Shown here one piece after another: positions 44,190 to 52,895 of a DNA stretch of 64,000 bases (positions are counted from its first letter, which is position 1; every line of letters begins with the position of its first letter). The position numbers were made by a program, and so were the translations under genes. Source of the stretch: Salipiger mucosus DSM 16094 (GTDB lineage Bacteria; Pseudomonadota; Alphaproteobacteria; Rhodobacterales; Rhodobacteraceae); assembly GCF_000442255.1 (NCBI RefSeq), contig NZ_KE557277.1:212836-276835 (forward strand). Reading direction: 5' to 3'. The notes below the pieces were generated by a model. It was given only the letters and a program-made list of their open reading frames with translations. It ran no database searches and was not told the DNA's origin.

Positions 44190-46754
44190 TCAGCGCGCCT
44201 GCTCCATCCGGTCTTCCAGCGCCGTCCGGCTGCGTGCCCAGAGGTGGCGCAGCGCTTCGAGATCGCCCCTGTCGACGGGCTGGCCGCGTTTGGCGGAGGT
44301 CTCGATCCGGCCAAGCGCGCCGCGCAGGGCGACAAGTCCGAAGGTGGCGCAGTTGCCGGCGCACTTGTGCGCCGCGGCGGGCAGATCGGGGTCGTCGGGC
44401 GATAGAGCCGCAAGATCGGCGATCGCCGCGTCCATCTCGGCCAGGAACCGCGTTCGCAGGTCGGCGCGCGCACTGTCCGGCAGGCCCTTCCAGAGCGTCG
44501 CGATCTGCGCCTCGTCGAGAAGCGGCTCGGGCTCCTGAACCGGCTCCTGCAAAACCTCCGCGCCTGCCTCGTCCAGGGCGACGGCCAGGGTGTCGAGAAG
44601 ATGCCGCCTGTTCACGGGTTTGCTGATGCAATGCGCCATGCCCGCCTCGCGGAAGCGGGCCAGTTCCTCGGGCAGGGCATGGGCCGTCACCGCGATGATC
44701 GGCGCCTTGGCCGAGGCGCCCGCGCCCTCGCGGATGTGGCGGGCGGCGGCCGGGCCGTCCATCACCGGCATCGAGATATCCATGAGGATCGCGTCGAAGG
44801 CCCGGGCCTCGGCCCACTCCACCCCGGCGCGGCCGTCCAGCGCCTCGGTCACCTTGTGGCCCTCGGCCTCGAGCATCTCGCGGGCGACGAAGCGGTTGAT
44901 CTCGTTGTCTTCCACGAGCAGCAGGTCGAGCGGGCGCACCGCGGGCCGCTCCTCCTTGCGCGACGCGGCCGGCGTTTCGGCCTGCGCCTCTGCCTCGGAG
45001 GAGACCAGCGGCAGGCGGATCCAGAACAGGCTGCCCTCTCCCGGCTCGCTCTCGACGCCGATCTCGCCGCCCATGGCCTCGGTCAGGCGGCGGGCGATGC
45101 CAAGCCCCAGCCCGGTGCCGCCGGCGCGGCGGGCATAGGAGGAATCGAGCGTCTCGAAGTCCTCGAAGATGCGGTCGAGGTCGGCCTCGGCGATGCCGAT
45201 GCCGGTGTCGATCACCCGGAACTCGAGGGTCTTCCCATTGCCCAGCCGCTCGGCCTCGACATCGACGCTGCCGCCGCGGGTGAACTTCACCGCATTGCCC
45301 ACGAGGTTCAGCAGCACTTGCCGCAGGCGGCGCGAGTCGCCCAGGGCGGCATCGGCAGGCTGGCCCACCCATTGCCATTCCAGCGTGGTCCCTGCGGCGG
45401 CGGCCAGTGGCGAGGCGGTCTCGACCACACCGTCGAGCAGGCGCGTCACCGAGAAGGGACGCTGGTCCGGGTGCACCTTGCCGGCTTCGAACTTCGAGAG
45501 GTCGAGCACGTCGTTGACCAGCCCGAGCAACTGGCTGCCCGAGGTCTGCATCCGGTCCAGCAGGTCGCTCTGCCGCTCGGTCAGGGTGTGGTCGCGCATC
45601 AGCTGCATTGTGCCCAGCATCCCGTTCAGCGGCGTCCGCATCTCGTGGCTCATCACGGCCAGGAACTCGGCCTTGGCACGCTCGCCCGCCAGCGCGCGGT
45701 CCCGGGCCTCGGTCAGGCCGTCCTCTGCGGCCCGCCTGCGCGAGATGTCGCGGATGTAGGCCACGAAGAGCTTGCCGCTCTCGGCGCGGACAACCGAGAT
45801 TTCGGCGGGAAAGCGGTGCCCGTCCCGGTTGAGCGCCTGTTCTTCGAACCGGCGTTCCTGCTGCTGCGGAGCGCCCGGCGTGTCCACGAAAGCCAGCTCG
45901 CCGCCGCGCAGCCGGTTCAGCACCTCGGGCGGAAAGATGAGCTCGCCCGCGTTGCGCCCCAGCGCCTCCTCGCGGTCATATCCGAAGATGCGCCGCGCCG
46001 CGGGGTTGAACTCGCGGATCGTGCCCTCGGCGTCGGTCACGAGGATCGCGTCGAGCGCGGTGTCCACGATGGCCTGCATCCGGCGCCCGGTGCGCTGAAT
46101 CTCCTCGGCGCGGGCCTGGTCCTGCCGGCTCATGCGGTAAAGCGTGAACGAGATCAGCACCAGCCCGACAAAGACGAGCGCCAGCAGCACGGCCAGCGCG
46201 ATCAGCGTGTGCACGAGATCCTGGCGGCGGTTGTCCGAGGTCTCGGCAAAGGCCGTCAGGCCTGCGAGGGAAAAGGCCCGCACGTCTTCGTTGATGGCAC
46301 TCGCGGCCTCGGAGAGTTCGGGCAGGGCGTCACGCAGGGCGGGGTCGGGCCCGTCGATCAGCGGGACGGCATCGTCGAGAAAGCGCTGCACCACTGCACG
46401 GGGTTCGGCGTATTCATCGCCCGAGCGCAGGGTCCGGAAGGCGGTGCCGCTGTCGAAAATGCCGACGCGGCTGTAGAAGATGTCGAACCGGCGCCGCACC
46501 TCGTCCAGCGTGGCGCGGTCCTGCTGCGCCTGTTCGAGAGCCAGGCGCAGGCGCAGGAATTCCACGTCCGCCTGGGCCAGGCTCCATTGCAGGTTGTCGG
46601 AATTGGCGGTCGACAGTTCGTCGATCTCGCGCAGGACCGAGGCGGCCATGCCGGCCACGAGCCCGACGCAGAAAACGACTGCGGTGACGGCGATCCTGTT
46701 CGGCGACAGGATCCGCCACCGCCGCCGCATTGTCTGCGGCGCGGGCTCACTCAT
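44190..46754 (-). CDS. Hybrid sensor histidine kinase
   Basis: 854 residues. Order: TM1 (about 22-42), periplasmic helical sensor (43-185), TM2 (about 186-208), PAS domain (DALDAILVTDAEGTIREFN), HisKA with His370 (SHEMRTPLNG), HATPase (NLVGNAVKF, DTGIGI, GTGLGLGIA), receiver with Asp659 (MDISMPVMDG), and a C-terminal Hpt domain with His796 (AAHKCAGNC). A complete His-Asp-His relay, ready to feed a separate response regulator; the NarL-type regulator at 49.2 kb is the obvious candidate. Coupled by six bases to the secreted partner gene upstream. Confidence 0.95.
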   Translation of the reverse strand: MSEPAPQTMRRRWRILSPNRIAVTAVVFCVGLVAGMAASVLREIDELSTANSDNLQWSLAQADVEFLRLRLALEQAQQDRATLDEVRRRFDIFYSRVGIFDSGTAFRTLRSGDEYAEPRAVVQRFLDDAVPLIDGPDPALRDALPELSEAASAINEDVRAFSLAGLTAFAETSDNRRQDLVHTLIALAVLLALVFVGLVLISFTLYRMSRQDQARAEEIQRTGRRMQAIVDTALDAILVTDAEGTIREFNPAARRIFGYDREEALGRNAGELIFPPEVLNRLRGGELAFVDTPGAPQQQERRFEEQALNRDGHRFPAEISVVRAESGKLFVAYIRDISRRRAAEDGLTEARDRALAGERAKAEFLAVMSHEMRTPLNGMLGTMQLMRDHTLTERQSDLLDRMQTSGSQLLGLVNDVLDLSKFEAGKVHPDQRPFSVTRLLDGVVETASPLAAAAGTTLEWQWVGQPADAALGDSRRLRQVLLNLVGNAVKFTRGGSVDVEAERLGNGKTLEFRVIDTGIGIAEADLDRIFEDFETLDSSYARRAGGTGLGLGIARRLTEAMGGEIGVESEPGEGSLFWIRLPLVSSEAEAQAETPAASRKEERPAVRPLDLLLVEDNEINRFVAREMLEAEGHKVTEALDGRAGVEWAEARAFDAILMDISMPVMDGPAAARHIREGAGASAKAPIIAVTAHALPEELARFREAGMAHCISKPVNRRHLLDTLAVALDEAGAEVLQEPVQEPEPLLDEAQIATLWKGLPDSARADLRTRFLAEMDAAIADLAALSPDDPDLPAAAHKCAGNCATFGLVALRGALGRIETSAKRGQPVDRGDLEALRHLWARSRTALEDRMEQAR

Positions 46755-46760
46755 GCCGCA

Positions 46761-47273
46761 TCATTCCTCGACGGTGATGCGGTCCAGTTGCCAGATGCTG
46801 CGCGAATAGATCACCTCGGTCTGGTAGTCGGCGTTGCTGTCATAAGGGTAGACCACCCAGAGGGGGCCCTTGTCACGCACAGACATTGCCTCGCCGTTAT
46901 TCAGGTAGGCGACGATGGCGCCATCCTCGACCCAATCCTCGCGCGGGATCTGCACGGCGTAGTCGTTGATGGCGGTGGCGCTCAGGCTGTCGGCCTCGGC
47001 GCCCACGACCTCCATCAGGCGCGACAGCGGCACGCCGGTGAAGCTCTGGACGCCGTCGGTCCAGATCGTGGTGGTCTCGAAGGTCACCGGGTCCAGCTCC
47101 TCGAGCATGGCGCGGTCGAAGGCGGCTGTCCCGTCCACGTTGGTGTTGGCGATGGCACCGTTCACGGTGAGCAGGATCGTCCCTTCGGGGGCGGCAAGCT
47201 CGGCCGCGGCCAGCGGCAGTGGCATGGCCAGGGCAAGCAGGGCGGCGGCGCGGCGGATCGGGCTGAGGGTCAT
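46761..47273 (-). CDS. Secreted molybdopterin-fold protein without the Mo-ligand Cys
   Basis: 170 residues: signal peptide (RRAAALLALAMPLPLAAA), then a mature part resembling the oxidoreductase molybdopterin-binding fold: LLTVNGAIANTN, then FTGVPLSRLMEVVG and GPLWVVYPYDSN. The protein has no cysteine at all, so it cannot bind molybdenum the usual way; it may bind another small ligand. Its position directly before the hybrid kinase suggests it is a periplasmic ligand-binding partner of that sensor. The perfect dyad at 47347-47372 lies about 75 bases before the ATG. Confidence 0.8.
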   Translation of the reverse strand: MTLSPIRRAAALLALAMPLPLAAAELAAPEGTILLTVNGAIANTNVDGTAAFDRAMLEELDPVTFETTTIWTDGVQSFTGVPLSRLMEVVGAEADSLSATAINDYAVQIPREDWVEDGAIVAYLNNGEAMSVRDKGPLWVVYPYDSNADYQTEVIYSRSIWQLDRITVEE

Positions 47274-47346
47274 GGCGGAACTCCGGGAATGTCGAGGATG
47301 GTTATGTCACGACAGGGGTTACCTGTCCGTTGGGCATTGTGGGAAA

Positions 47347-47372
47347 CCGACCTATCCGAACGGATAGGTCGG
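47347..47372. promoter_or_regulatory. Exopolysaccharide-locus dyad, site 2 (perfect)
   Basis: A perfect inverted repeat with 12-base arms, CCGACCTATCCG and CGGATAGGTCGG, around a two-base AA centre. It lies just upstream of the secreted-sensor/kinase operon and seven bases after the stop of the sugar-transferase gene. It lacks a T-run, and its core recurs at 42.84, 48.96 and 49.78 kb, which favours an operator over a terminator. Confidence 0.85.
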
Positions 47373-47379
47373 CCGGGGG

Positions 47380-48807
47380 TCAATAGGCGCCGCGCCCGCC
47401 GATCACGGCGCGGAAGGTGGTCGCGATCAGGATCATGTCCAGCAGGAGCGAGCGGGCGCGGACATAGGCAAGGTCCATGTCGATCATCTTGTCGAAGCCG
47501 ATCTCGGCGCGGCCCGAGACCTGCCAGATGCCGGTGAGGCCGGGTTTCACGGCCAGCCGGCCGAGGGCGCGGGCCGGGTAGGCCGCGACCTCTTCGGGCA
47601 GCGCCGGGCGGGGGCCGACGATGGACATCTCGCCACGCAGGACGTTGAGGATCTGCGGCGCCTCGTCGATGGAAAAGCGGCGCAGGATGCGGCCAAGGCG
47701 CGTGACGCGCGGGTCGTTGCGCGACTTGAAGCAGACGCCCTGCCGGTCGGATTGCGCGAGCAGCGCGGCGCGCCGCGCCTCGGCATCGACGTGCATCGAG
47801 CGGAACTTGAACATGGTGAACGGGCGTCCGTCACGGCCGATGCGCACCTGCTTGAACAGCACCGGTCCGCGGCTGTCGAGCCGGATCGCGATCACAAGCA
47901 GCAGGACCACAGGGGCGAGCAGCAGCAGCGCGCTGCCCGAGAGCGTGACGTCGATGGCGCGCCGGGCAATGTCCTGCGGCTCGGTTTTCGCAAGGGTCTC
48001 GCGGGCGGCGCGGGCCAGGAAGGTCGCGTTGCCCAGCAGGTAGCGGCCCGCCATCCGGCGCGGCTCCATCGCCAGCCGCCAGACCCACTCGCAGCGCATG
48101 CGGCGCACCGGCGCCGGCGCGCGACGCACGCGGCCCGCGAGGAAGTCGAAGAGCGCGCCGACGCCCATGGTGATCCGCGCGTCGAGGCGGTGGGCATTGC
48201 GCGCGAGCCAGAGGTCCTGCAGCGGCACGCCAGCCGCGACCAGCAGGATGTCGGGCTGCGCCGCGTTGATCGCGGCGACGGTGGCGTCGGTATCGCCCAT
48301 TCCGTCGTAGCCGTCGCGGTGGCCGGCGACGCGCAACCCGGGCGTTGCCAGGACCAGCTTGTCGGCGGCGGCGCGGGCCACGCCGGGACGGCCGCCCAGC
48401 AGGAAGACGCTCAGGCCCTTCTGCGCGGCGCGGCGCAGCAGGGCAGGGGTGAAGTCGGTGCCGTTGAGGTTCTCGCGGAAGCGCAGCCCCTGCATCCGGG
48501 CCGCCAGCTCCATGCCGATGCCGTCGGGCAGGATCATGTCGGCGGTGGCGAGCGCGTCGAAATAGGCGCTGTCGCGTGCCAGGACGTTGCCGCAGTGGGC
48601 GTTGACGAAGGCGATGCGGCTGCGGCGGCCGGGTGTCATCAGCCGGTCGATCACGGCTTCGGTGGTTGCCGAGACGATGTCGAGGCCGAAGAGGCGGATG
48701 GTCTCGATCCCGCTTCCAGGGCGGTCGGTGAGGCCGGCGGGCGCGGGGATGACGGGAAGGGCGTCGGCGAAGGCTGCGTCGTGGCGGGGGTGTCGTGCGT
48801 AGGTCAT
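47380..48807 (-). CDS. Fusion of GT26 (WecG/TagA) glycosyltransferase and undecaprenyl-phosphate sugar transferase
   Basis: 475 residues with two enzymes in one chain. Residues 35-230 are WecG/TagA/CpsF-type: FVNAHCGNVLARDS, ILPDGIGMELAARMQG, NGTDFTPALL and VGVGALFDFLAG. Residues 285-475 are a polyisoprenyl-phosphate hexose-1-phosphate transferase: a membrane hairpin (GSALLLLAPVVLLLVIAI), FKFRSMHVDA, RRFSIDEAPQILNVLRGEMS, GPRPALPEEV and KPGLTGIWQVSGR. The fusion would start the repeat unit on undecaprenyl phosphate and add the second sugar. Confidence 0.93.
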   Translation of the reverse strand: MTYARHPRHDAAFADALPVIPAPAGLTDRPGSGIETIRLFGLDIVSATTEAVIDRLMTPGRRSRIAFVNAHCGNVLARDSAYFDALATADMILPDGIGMELAARMQGLRFRENLNGTDFTPALLRRAAQKGLSVFLLGGRPGVARAAADKLVLATPGLRVAGHRDGYDGMGDTDATVAAINAAQPDILLVAAGVPLQDLWLARNAHRLDARITMGVGALFDFLAGRVRRAPAPVRRMRCEWVWRLAMEPRRMAGRYLLGNATFLARAARETLAKTEPQDIARRAIDVTLSGSALLLLAPVVLLLVIAIRLDSRGPVLFKQVRIGRDGRPFTMFKFRSMHVDAEARRAALLAQSDRQGVCFKSRNDPRVTRLGRILRRFSIDEAPQILNVLRGEMSIVGPRPALPEEVAAYPARALGRLAVKPGLTGIWQVSGRAEIGFDKMIDMDLAYVRARSLLLDMILIATTFRAVIGGRGAY

Positions 48808-48954
48808 GTCAGGTCCTCGGGGGCAAGCGTTTGTCCCCTTCCGGATGGGCCATGCCGCGCCTTTCGCTCAACGCCGCCACCGGACAGCCCTACCGCTCCG
48901 AGGGATCGTCACCTGCCTGCATGGCGCGTTCCGCGCCCGACCGGCGGGGCAAGG

Positions 48955-48972
48955 CCTATCCGGGCGGATAGA
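48955..48972. promoter_or_regulatory. Exopolysaccharide-locus dyad, site 3
   Basis: CCTATCCG-GG-CGGATAGA: seven-base arms CTATCCG/CGGATAG are perfect. It sits in the divergent region between the sugar-transferase fusion (start 48807) and the response regulator (start 49159), about 150 and 190 bases from each. Confidence 0.8.
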
Positions 48973-49098
48973 GCTTCTATGCCGTTACGCCCTTCTCGTG
49001 ACGCATTTGACGTGCATCGTGATCCCGCGGCCGCCGAATTTTGTGCGGTCATTCGTTTGCCGTCATGACCGGGATCGATCATCATGTCCTTTCAGGGA

Positions 49099-49106
49099 CC
49101 TATCCG
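49099..49106. promoter_or_regulatory. Possible half site before the response regulator gene
   Basis: CCTATCCG without a matching right arm (ACTCGCG follows), 52 bases before the regulator's start codon. By itself an eight-base match could be chance; its location beside the other sites raises its interest. Confidence 0.35.
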
Positions 49107-49158
49107 ACTCGCGCCACGGACCTCGTCCGCCATCCAGACCTCCGGCAGAGGAGACGCC

Positions 49159-49779
49159 ATGCGCATTCTCATCGCGGACGATCACGACCTGCTGCGCGAC
49201 ACGCTCGTGATGTTCATGGAAACCGAGGGCAGCCTCGACCCGGTGGCGGTCGGCACGCTGGATGCCGCCGAGGAGGCCGTGCGCACCGACCCCGAGGGCT
49301 TCGACCTGGTGCTGCTGGATTTCTCCATGCCGGGGATGAACGGCCTCTCGGGCCTCGATACGGTTCGCGCCCTTCCGGGCCGGCACCGCGTGGCCATCAT
49401 CTCGGGCACCGCCAACCGCGAGGTCGCCGAGCAGGCGCTCGAGGCCGGGGCGGCAGGCTTCCTGCCCAAGACGCTTTCGGCCAAGTCGCTGGTCAACGCG
49501 ATCCGCTTCATGGCCATGGGCGAGCAATATGCGCCGCTCGACTTCATGCGCGCCTCGGCCGAGCCTGCCGAGGTGCATCCGCTGGCCGGCAAGCTCTCGC
49601 AGCGCGAACTCGAGGTGTTGCAGGGGCTGACGCAGGGCAAGTCCAACAAGGAGATCGCGCGCGATCTCGACATCCGCGAGCCCACGGTGAAGCTTCACGT
49701 CAAGACGCTCTATCGCAAGATCGGCGCCTCGAACCGCACGCAGGCCGCGATGATCGCCAAGGAGCAGGGACTCTTCTGA
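49159..49779 (+). CDS. Response regulator, NarL/LuxR type
   Basis: 206 residues: receiver domain with ADDHD acidic pocket, phosphoacceptor Asp54 (LLDFSMPG) and the late Lys (LPKTL), then a LuxR-type HTH (LSQRELEVLQGLTQGKSNKEIARDLDI..., KLHVKTLYRKIGASNRTQA). GAGGAG precedes the ATG. It is the only stand-alone regulator in the polysaccharide locus and is flanked by dyads on both sides, so it is the best candidate both to receive phosphate from the hybrid kinase and to bind the CTATCCG sites, including its own region. Confidence 0.94.
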   Translation: MRILIADDHDLLRDTLVMFMETEGSLDPVAVGTLDAAEEAVRTDPEGFDLVLLDFSMPGMNGLSGLDTVRALPGRHRVAIISGTANREVAEQALEAGAAGFLPKTLSAKSLVNAIRFMAMGEQYAPLDFMRASAEPAEVHPLAGKLSQRELEVLQGLTQGKSNKEIARDLDIREPTVKLHVKTLYRKIGASNRTQAAMIAKEQGLF

Positions 49780-49799
49780 GCCTATCCGCACGGATAGGC
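49780..49799. promoter_or_regulatory. Exopolysaccharide-locus dyad, site 4
   Basis: GCCTATCCG-CA-CGGATAGGC: nine-base perfect arms around a two-base centre, beginning at the last base of the regulator gene and about 90 bases before the start of the chain-length gene. Same core as sites 1-3. It could also fold in RNA, but no T-run follows. Confidence 0.83.
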
Positions 49800-49888
49800 G
49801 GCCTCGCCCTCCGCGCGGTGGGGGCATCCCCCGGCGCAGCGGCGCGAGAGCGGGGCAATGGGTAGAGACAGGGGCAAGGAGACCCGCC

Positions 49889-51376
49889 ATGCCCCGCACC
49901 CGCAAATCCATCGTTCCCGCCCTGATCCGCCGCCCCCTGCGCGAGATGACCTTCGCCCGCATGCTGCGTGGCGGCCGCCTGGCCGACGCCGGGCGCCTGC
50001 CACGCTACATCGGCCTCTTCGCCATCGGTGCGGTCTGCATCTGGACGCCGATCACCACCTATCTGTCGACCGCGCCGCTGCGCTACACCTCGAGCCTCTC
50101 GCTGATCCTGCCGGGATCGGGTGCCTCGGCCTCGGTCAATCTCGACCGGATCGGGCAGGCCTCGTCCTTTGCCAATTCGCCCTATGCGCATAGCTCGGTC
50201 AGCCCGACCGAGACCTACAAGCGCCTGCTGGCGGCTGAGCGGATCGTCGATGCCGCCGCCGGGTCGCTCGACATGGTGTCCCGCGACTTCGGCCAGCCGC
50301 GCGTGGAGCTGGTGGACCAGACCGGCCTCATCCACGTCTCCATCACCGGCAATTCGCCCGAGGATGCCAAGGCGCGGGGAGACGCACTGCTGCAGGCCTT
50401 CTTCTCGGAGATCGAGGCGCTGCGGGAAGACGAGGTCGAGATGCGCGAGAGCGGCGCCGGCGTGGCGATCGAGGAGTATCGCCGCTCGGTGCTGGCGACC
50501 CGCGACGAGATTTCCCGACTGCAGCGCGAGACCGGCCTGATCTCGGCCGCGCAGTACGAGGCGCTGGTCACCGAGGCCGACACGCTGGCGAAGCGCGAGC
50601 GCGACCTGGCCGCGACGCTGGCGGAGCGCACCCGCGCGGTGTCCGCGCTGGAGGCCTCGCTGGGCACCACGCCGCGCCTCGCGGCGGCGGCGCTCAAGCT
50701 GCACGCCGACACCGAGCTTTCGGCGCTCAACACGCAGATGGCCGAGCAGGCCGCGCTGCTCTCGCAGGCGCGCAGCAGCTATGGCGCCAACCACCCCGAG
50801 GTGCGTGCGGCGCAGTCCGGCCATGCCGCCGCGCGCGACGAGGCACGGCGCCGTTCCGTACAGCTGACCGGCCTCTCCGGTACGGAACTCGACGCGCTCG
50901 ACATCTCGCACGTGGGCAGCCGCGCGGCGCTGCTGAGCGATCTCGTGACCCTCGAGGCCGAGCGCGCCGGGCTCGAGGCCGAGCACGCCGCGATGACGGC
51001 CCGGCTCGAGGCCGCCCGCGCCCGGCAGATGGACCTGATCGACCCGGCCGCCCGGCTCGAGGACCTGCAGCGCGACTTCCGCGTCGCCGAGGCCGTCTTC
51101 GCCTCGGCCATCGCGCGGACGCAGACCAACAAGGCCGACCTTTTCGCCTCCTATCCGCTGGTGCAGGTGCTGGAGGACCCGGCGCTGCCGACCGATCCCA
51201 GCTCGCCGCGCCGCAAGCTCGCCATCGCGGCCGGCATCGCGGCGACGATCTTCGTCCTCATGGGCCTCGCGCTGGGCTGGATGCGGCGGTCCCTGATCGA
51301 CCGGCTGCTCGAGCCCGCTGCCGAGGGCGATCATGTCCCGCAGGACGACACCCCCGGCCTGGTCGCCGCGGAATGA
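49889..51376 (+). CDS. Chain-length determinant / polysaccharide co-polymerase (Wzz/GumC-like)
   Basis: 495 residues. A first membrane helix lies at about 40-60 (PRYIGLFAIGAVCIWTPITTYL) and a second at about 447-468 (LAIAAGIAATIFVLMGLALGW); between them a periplasmic domain with a long coiled coil (about 180-410) and a PxxP-like segment (ALPTDPSSPRRK) before TM2. No Walker motifs or C-terminal Tyr cluster: there is no fused tyrosine kinase. It should set polymer length and bridge to the outer-membrane channel. AAGGAG precedes the ATG; its stop overlaps the next gene's start (ATGA). Confidence 0.88.
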   Translation: MPRTRKSIVPALIRRPLREMTFARMLRGGRLADAGRLPRYIGLFAIGAVCIWTPITTYLSTAPLRYTSSLSLILPGSGASASVNLDRIGQASSFANSPYAHSSVSPTETYKRLLAAERIVDAAAGSLDMVSRDFGQPRVELVDQTGLIHVSITGNSPEDAKARGDALLQAFFSEIEALREDEVEMRESGAGVAIEEYRRSVLATRDEISRLQRETGLISAAQYEALVTEADTLAKRERDLAATLAERTRAVSALEASLGTTPRLAAAALKLHADTELSALNTQMAEQAALLSQARSSYGANHPEVRAAQSGHAAARDEARRRSVQLTGLSGTELDALDISHVGSRAALLSDLVTLEAERAGLEAEHAAMTARLEAARARQMDLIDPAARLEDLQRDFRVAEAVFASAIARTQTNKADLFASYPLVQVLEDPALPTDPSSPRRKLAIAAGIAATIFVLMGLALGWMRRSLIDRLLEPAAEGDHVPQDDTPGLVAAE

Positions 51377-52692
51377 GCGCCGAGATCGCTCCCCGCAACC
51401 TGGCCGAGCGCATGGTCTGGAATGCGCTGCGCTGGACCTGGCCCTTCTACTTCGTCGGCGCGCTCTACGTCGTGGGGCCGGTGCTGGCCTGGCTGCTGGC
51501 CGGCCTCGCGGCGCTGGTGCTCTACCTCGGCCCGGCGATCCGGGCCGACCTGCGCGCCCGTGGCCCGGTGCCGCCGGTCGTGCTGGCCTGGTTCGCGGGC
51601 ATGGCGGTGATGCTGGTCGCGCTGTGGGTCGGGCACCTCGACTGGGGGCTCGGCGCCAAGCAGACGATCAAGAGCTCCATCGGCTGGGCCAAGGGCTGGG
51701 CGCTGCTGGCGCTCTTTCCCTTTGCCGGCGCGGTGCTGCCGATCCGGCGCGAGATCCTCGTGCGCGGGCAGTGCATCGTCGGGCTCTGGACGCTCTGCCT
51801 GCTGCCGGTGCTCTTCGCCGCGCCCTACGCGGGCCTGCCCGAGCGCATCTTCACCTCGCCGCTCAAGGCCATCGGCGGCCCGGGCCCCGAGTATTTCAGC
51901 GTCTTCTTCTTCACCTGGGACCCGGCAAGCTGGACGCCGCGCTGGCAGTTCTACGCCCCCTGGTCGCCTTTCGCCGCGCTCCTGGGCGTGTTGCAGGTCT
52001 GCTTTGCGCTCGAGGAGCGGAACGTGAAATGGCGCAGCATCGGGGTGGCCGCGGGCGTCGCCATGATCCTGCTGTCCAAGTCGCGAATGGGGCTCGTGGG
52101 GCTGGTGGCCTGCACCATCGGGCCGCGCATGATGCCGCTGCTGCTGCGCGGATGGGCCTGGCAGGCGCTGGCAGGGGCGACCGCCTCGCTCGCCGTGGTG
52201 GGCACGGCGCTGGTGCAGGCGATCAAGGACGGCATCTCGGCCTTCAAGGGCGCGCGGGCCGACAGCACCCGCGTGCGCGAGACGCTTCAGCGCATCGCCG
52301 GCGAGCGGTGGGAGAACGAGGCCTTCTGGTTCGGCCACGGCACCGTTCACCCTGGGGCGCATATCGTGGAGTACATGCCCATCGGCAGCCATCACACCTG
52401 GTGGGGACTGCTCTTCGTGAAGGGGCTTGTCGGGTTGCTGGCCCTGCTGGTGCCGCTTGCCTGGCAGACCATGCTGGCACTCGTTGACGCGGCGCGCGGG
52501 CCGCGAGGGAGGCTGCCACTGTCGATCATGATGACCATCGTCCTGCTGTCCTTCGGCGAGAACCTCGAGATCGAGGCCTATCTTCTGTGGCCCGGTCTGG
52601 TCGTGCTGGGCATCCACGCCGCCGAACTGCTGCGCGCGGAGAACCCTGCCGTGGCCCAAAGCTGCGTGTCTTGTTCGCCTGACGCTGCGTGA
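51373..52692 (+). CDS. Polysaccharide polymerase, Wzy/O-antigen-ligase-like
   Basis: 439 residues with 10-11 predicted helices. The pattern of a large periplasmic loop (about 270-340) containing FWFGHGTVHPGAHIVEYMPIG and SHHTWWGLLFVKGLVGLL matches the O-antigen ligase/polymerase superfamily; SKSRMGLVGL is another typical block. It should join flipped repeat units at the periplasmic face. Its start overlaps the chain-length gene, a sensible pairing since the two act together. Confidence 0.85.
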   Translation: MSAEIAPRNLAERMVWNALRWTWPFYFVGALYVVGPVLAWLLAGLAALVLYLGPAIRADLRARGPVPPVVLAWFAGMAVMLVALWVGHLDWGLGAKQTIKSSIGWAKGWALLALFPFAGAVLPIRREILVRGQCIVGLWTLCLLPVLFAAPYAGLPERIFTSPLKAIGGPGPEYFSVFFFTWDPASWTPRWQFYAPWSPFAALLGVLQVCFALEERNVKWRSIGVAAGVAMILLSKSRMGLVGLVACTIGPRMMPLLLRGWAWQALAGATASLAVVGTALVQAIKDGISAFKGARADSTRVRETLQRIAGERWENEAFWFGHGTVHPGAHIVEYMPIGSHHTWWGLLFVKGLVGLLALLVPLAWQTMLALVDAARGPRGRLPLSIMMTIVLLSFGENLEIEAYLLWPGLVVLGIHAAELLRAENPAVAQSCVSCSPDAA

Positions 52693-52895
52693 CGACCCGG
52701 CCGGACGGTCCGTCTCCGGGCGCGGCTTGATGGGCTGCGCTTCGGGCCTCGGTCGCGTCCTCTTGGCGAGGAAAGCCGCGCCCCCGAAGCCCGGTCGCGC
52801 GACGCGCTGCCGGATCACTGCCAAACGCCGGTGCGACAGGGTTTGCCAGAGTCCTGATTTCCGGAACGTCATCGGGATCACCCGGCAATCTCTGA

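Noticed and set aside
47347-47372. The perfect dyad read as an intrinsic terminator of the sugar-transferase or kinase transcripts.
   Set aside because: No T-run on either side; the gene just to its right ends here on the minus strand, and the same core recurs before genes where a terminator makes no sense.
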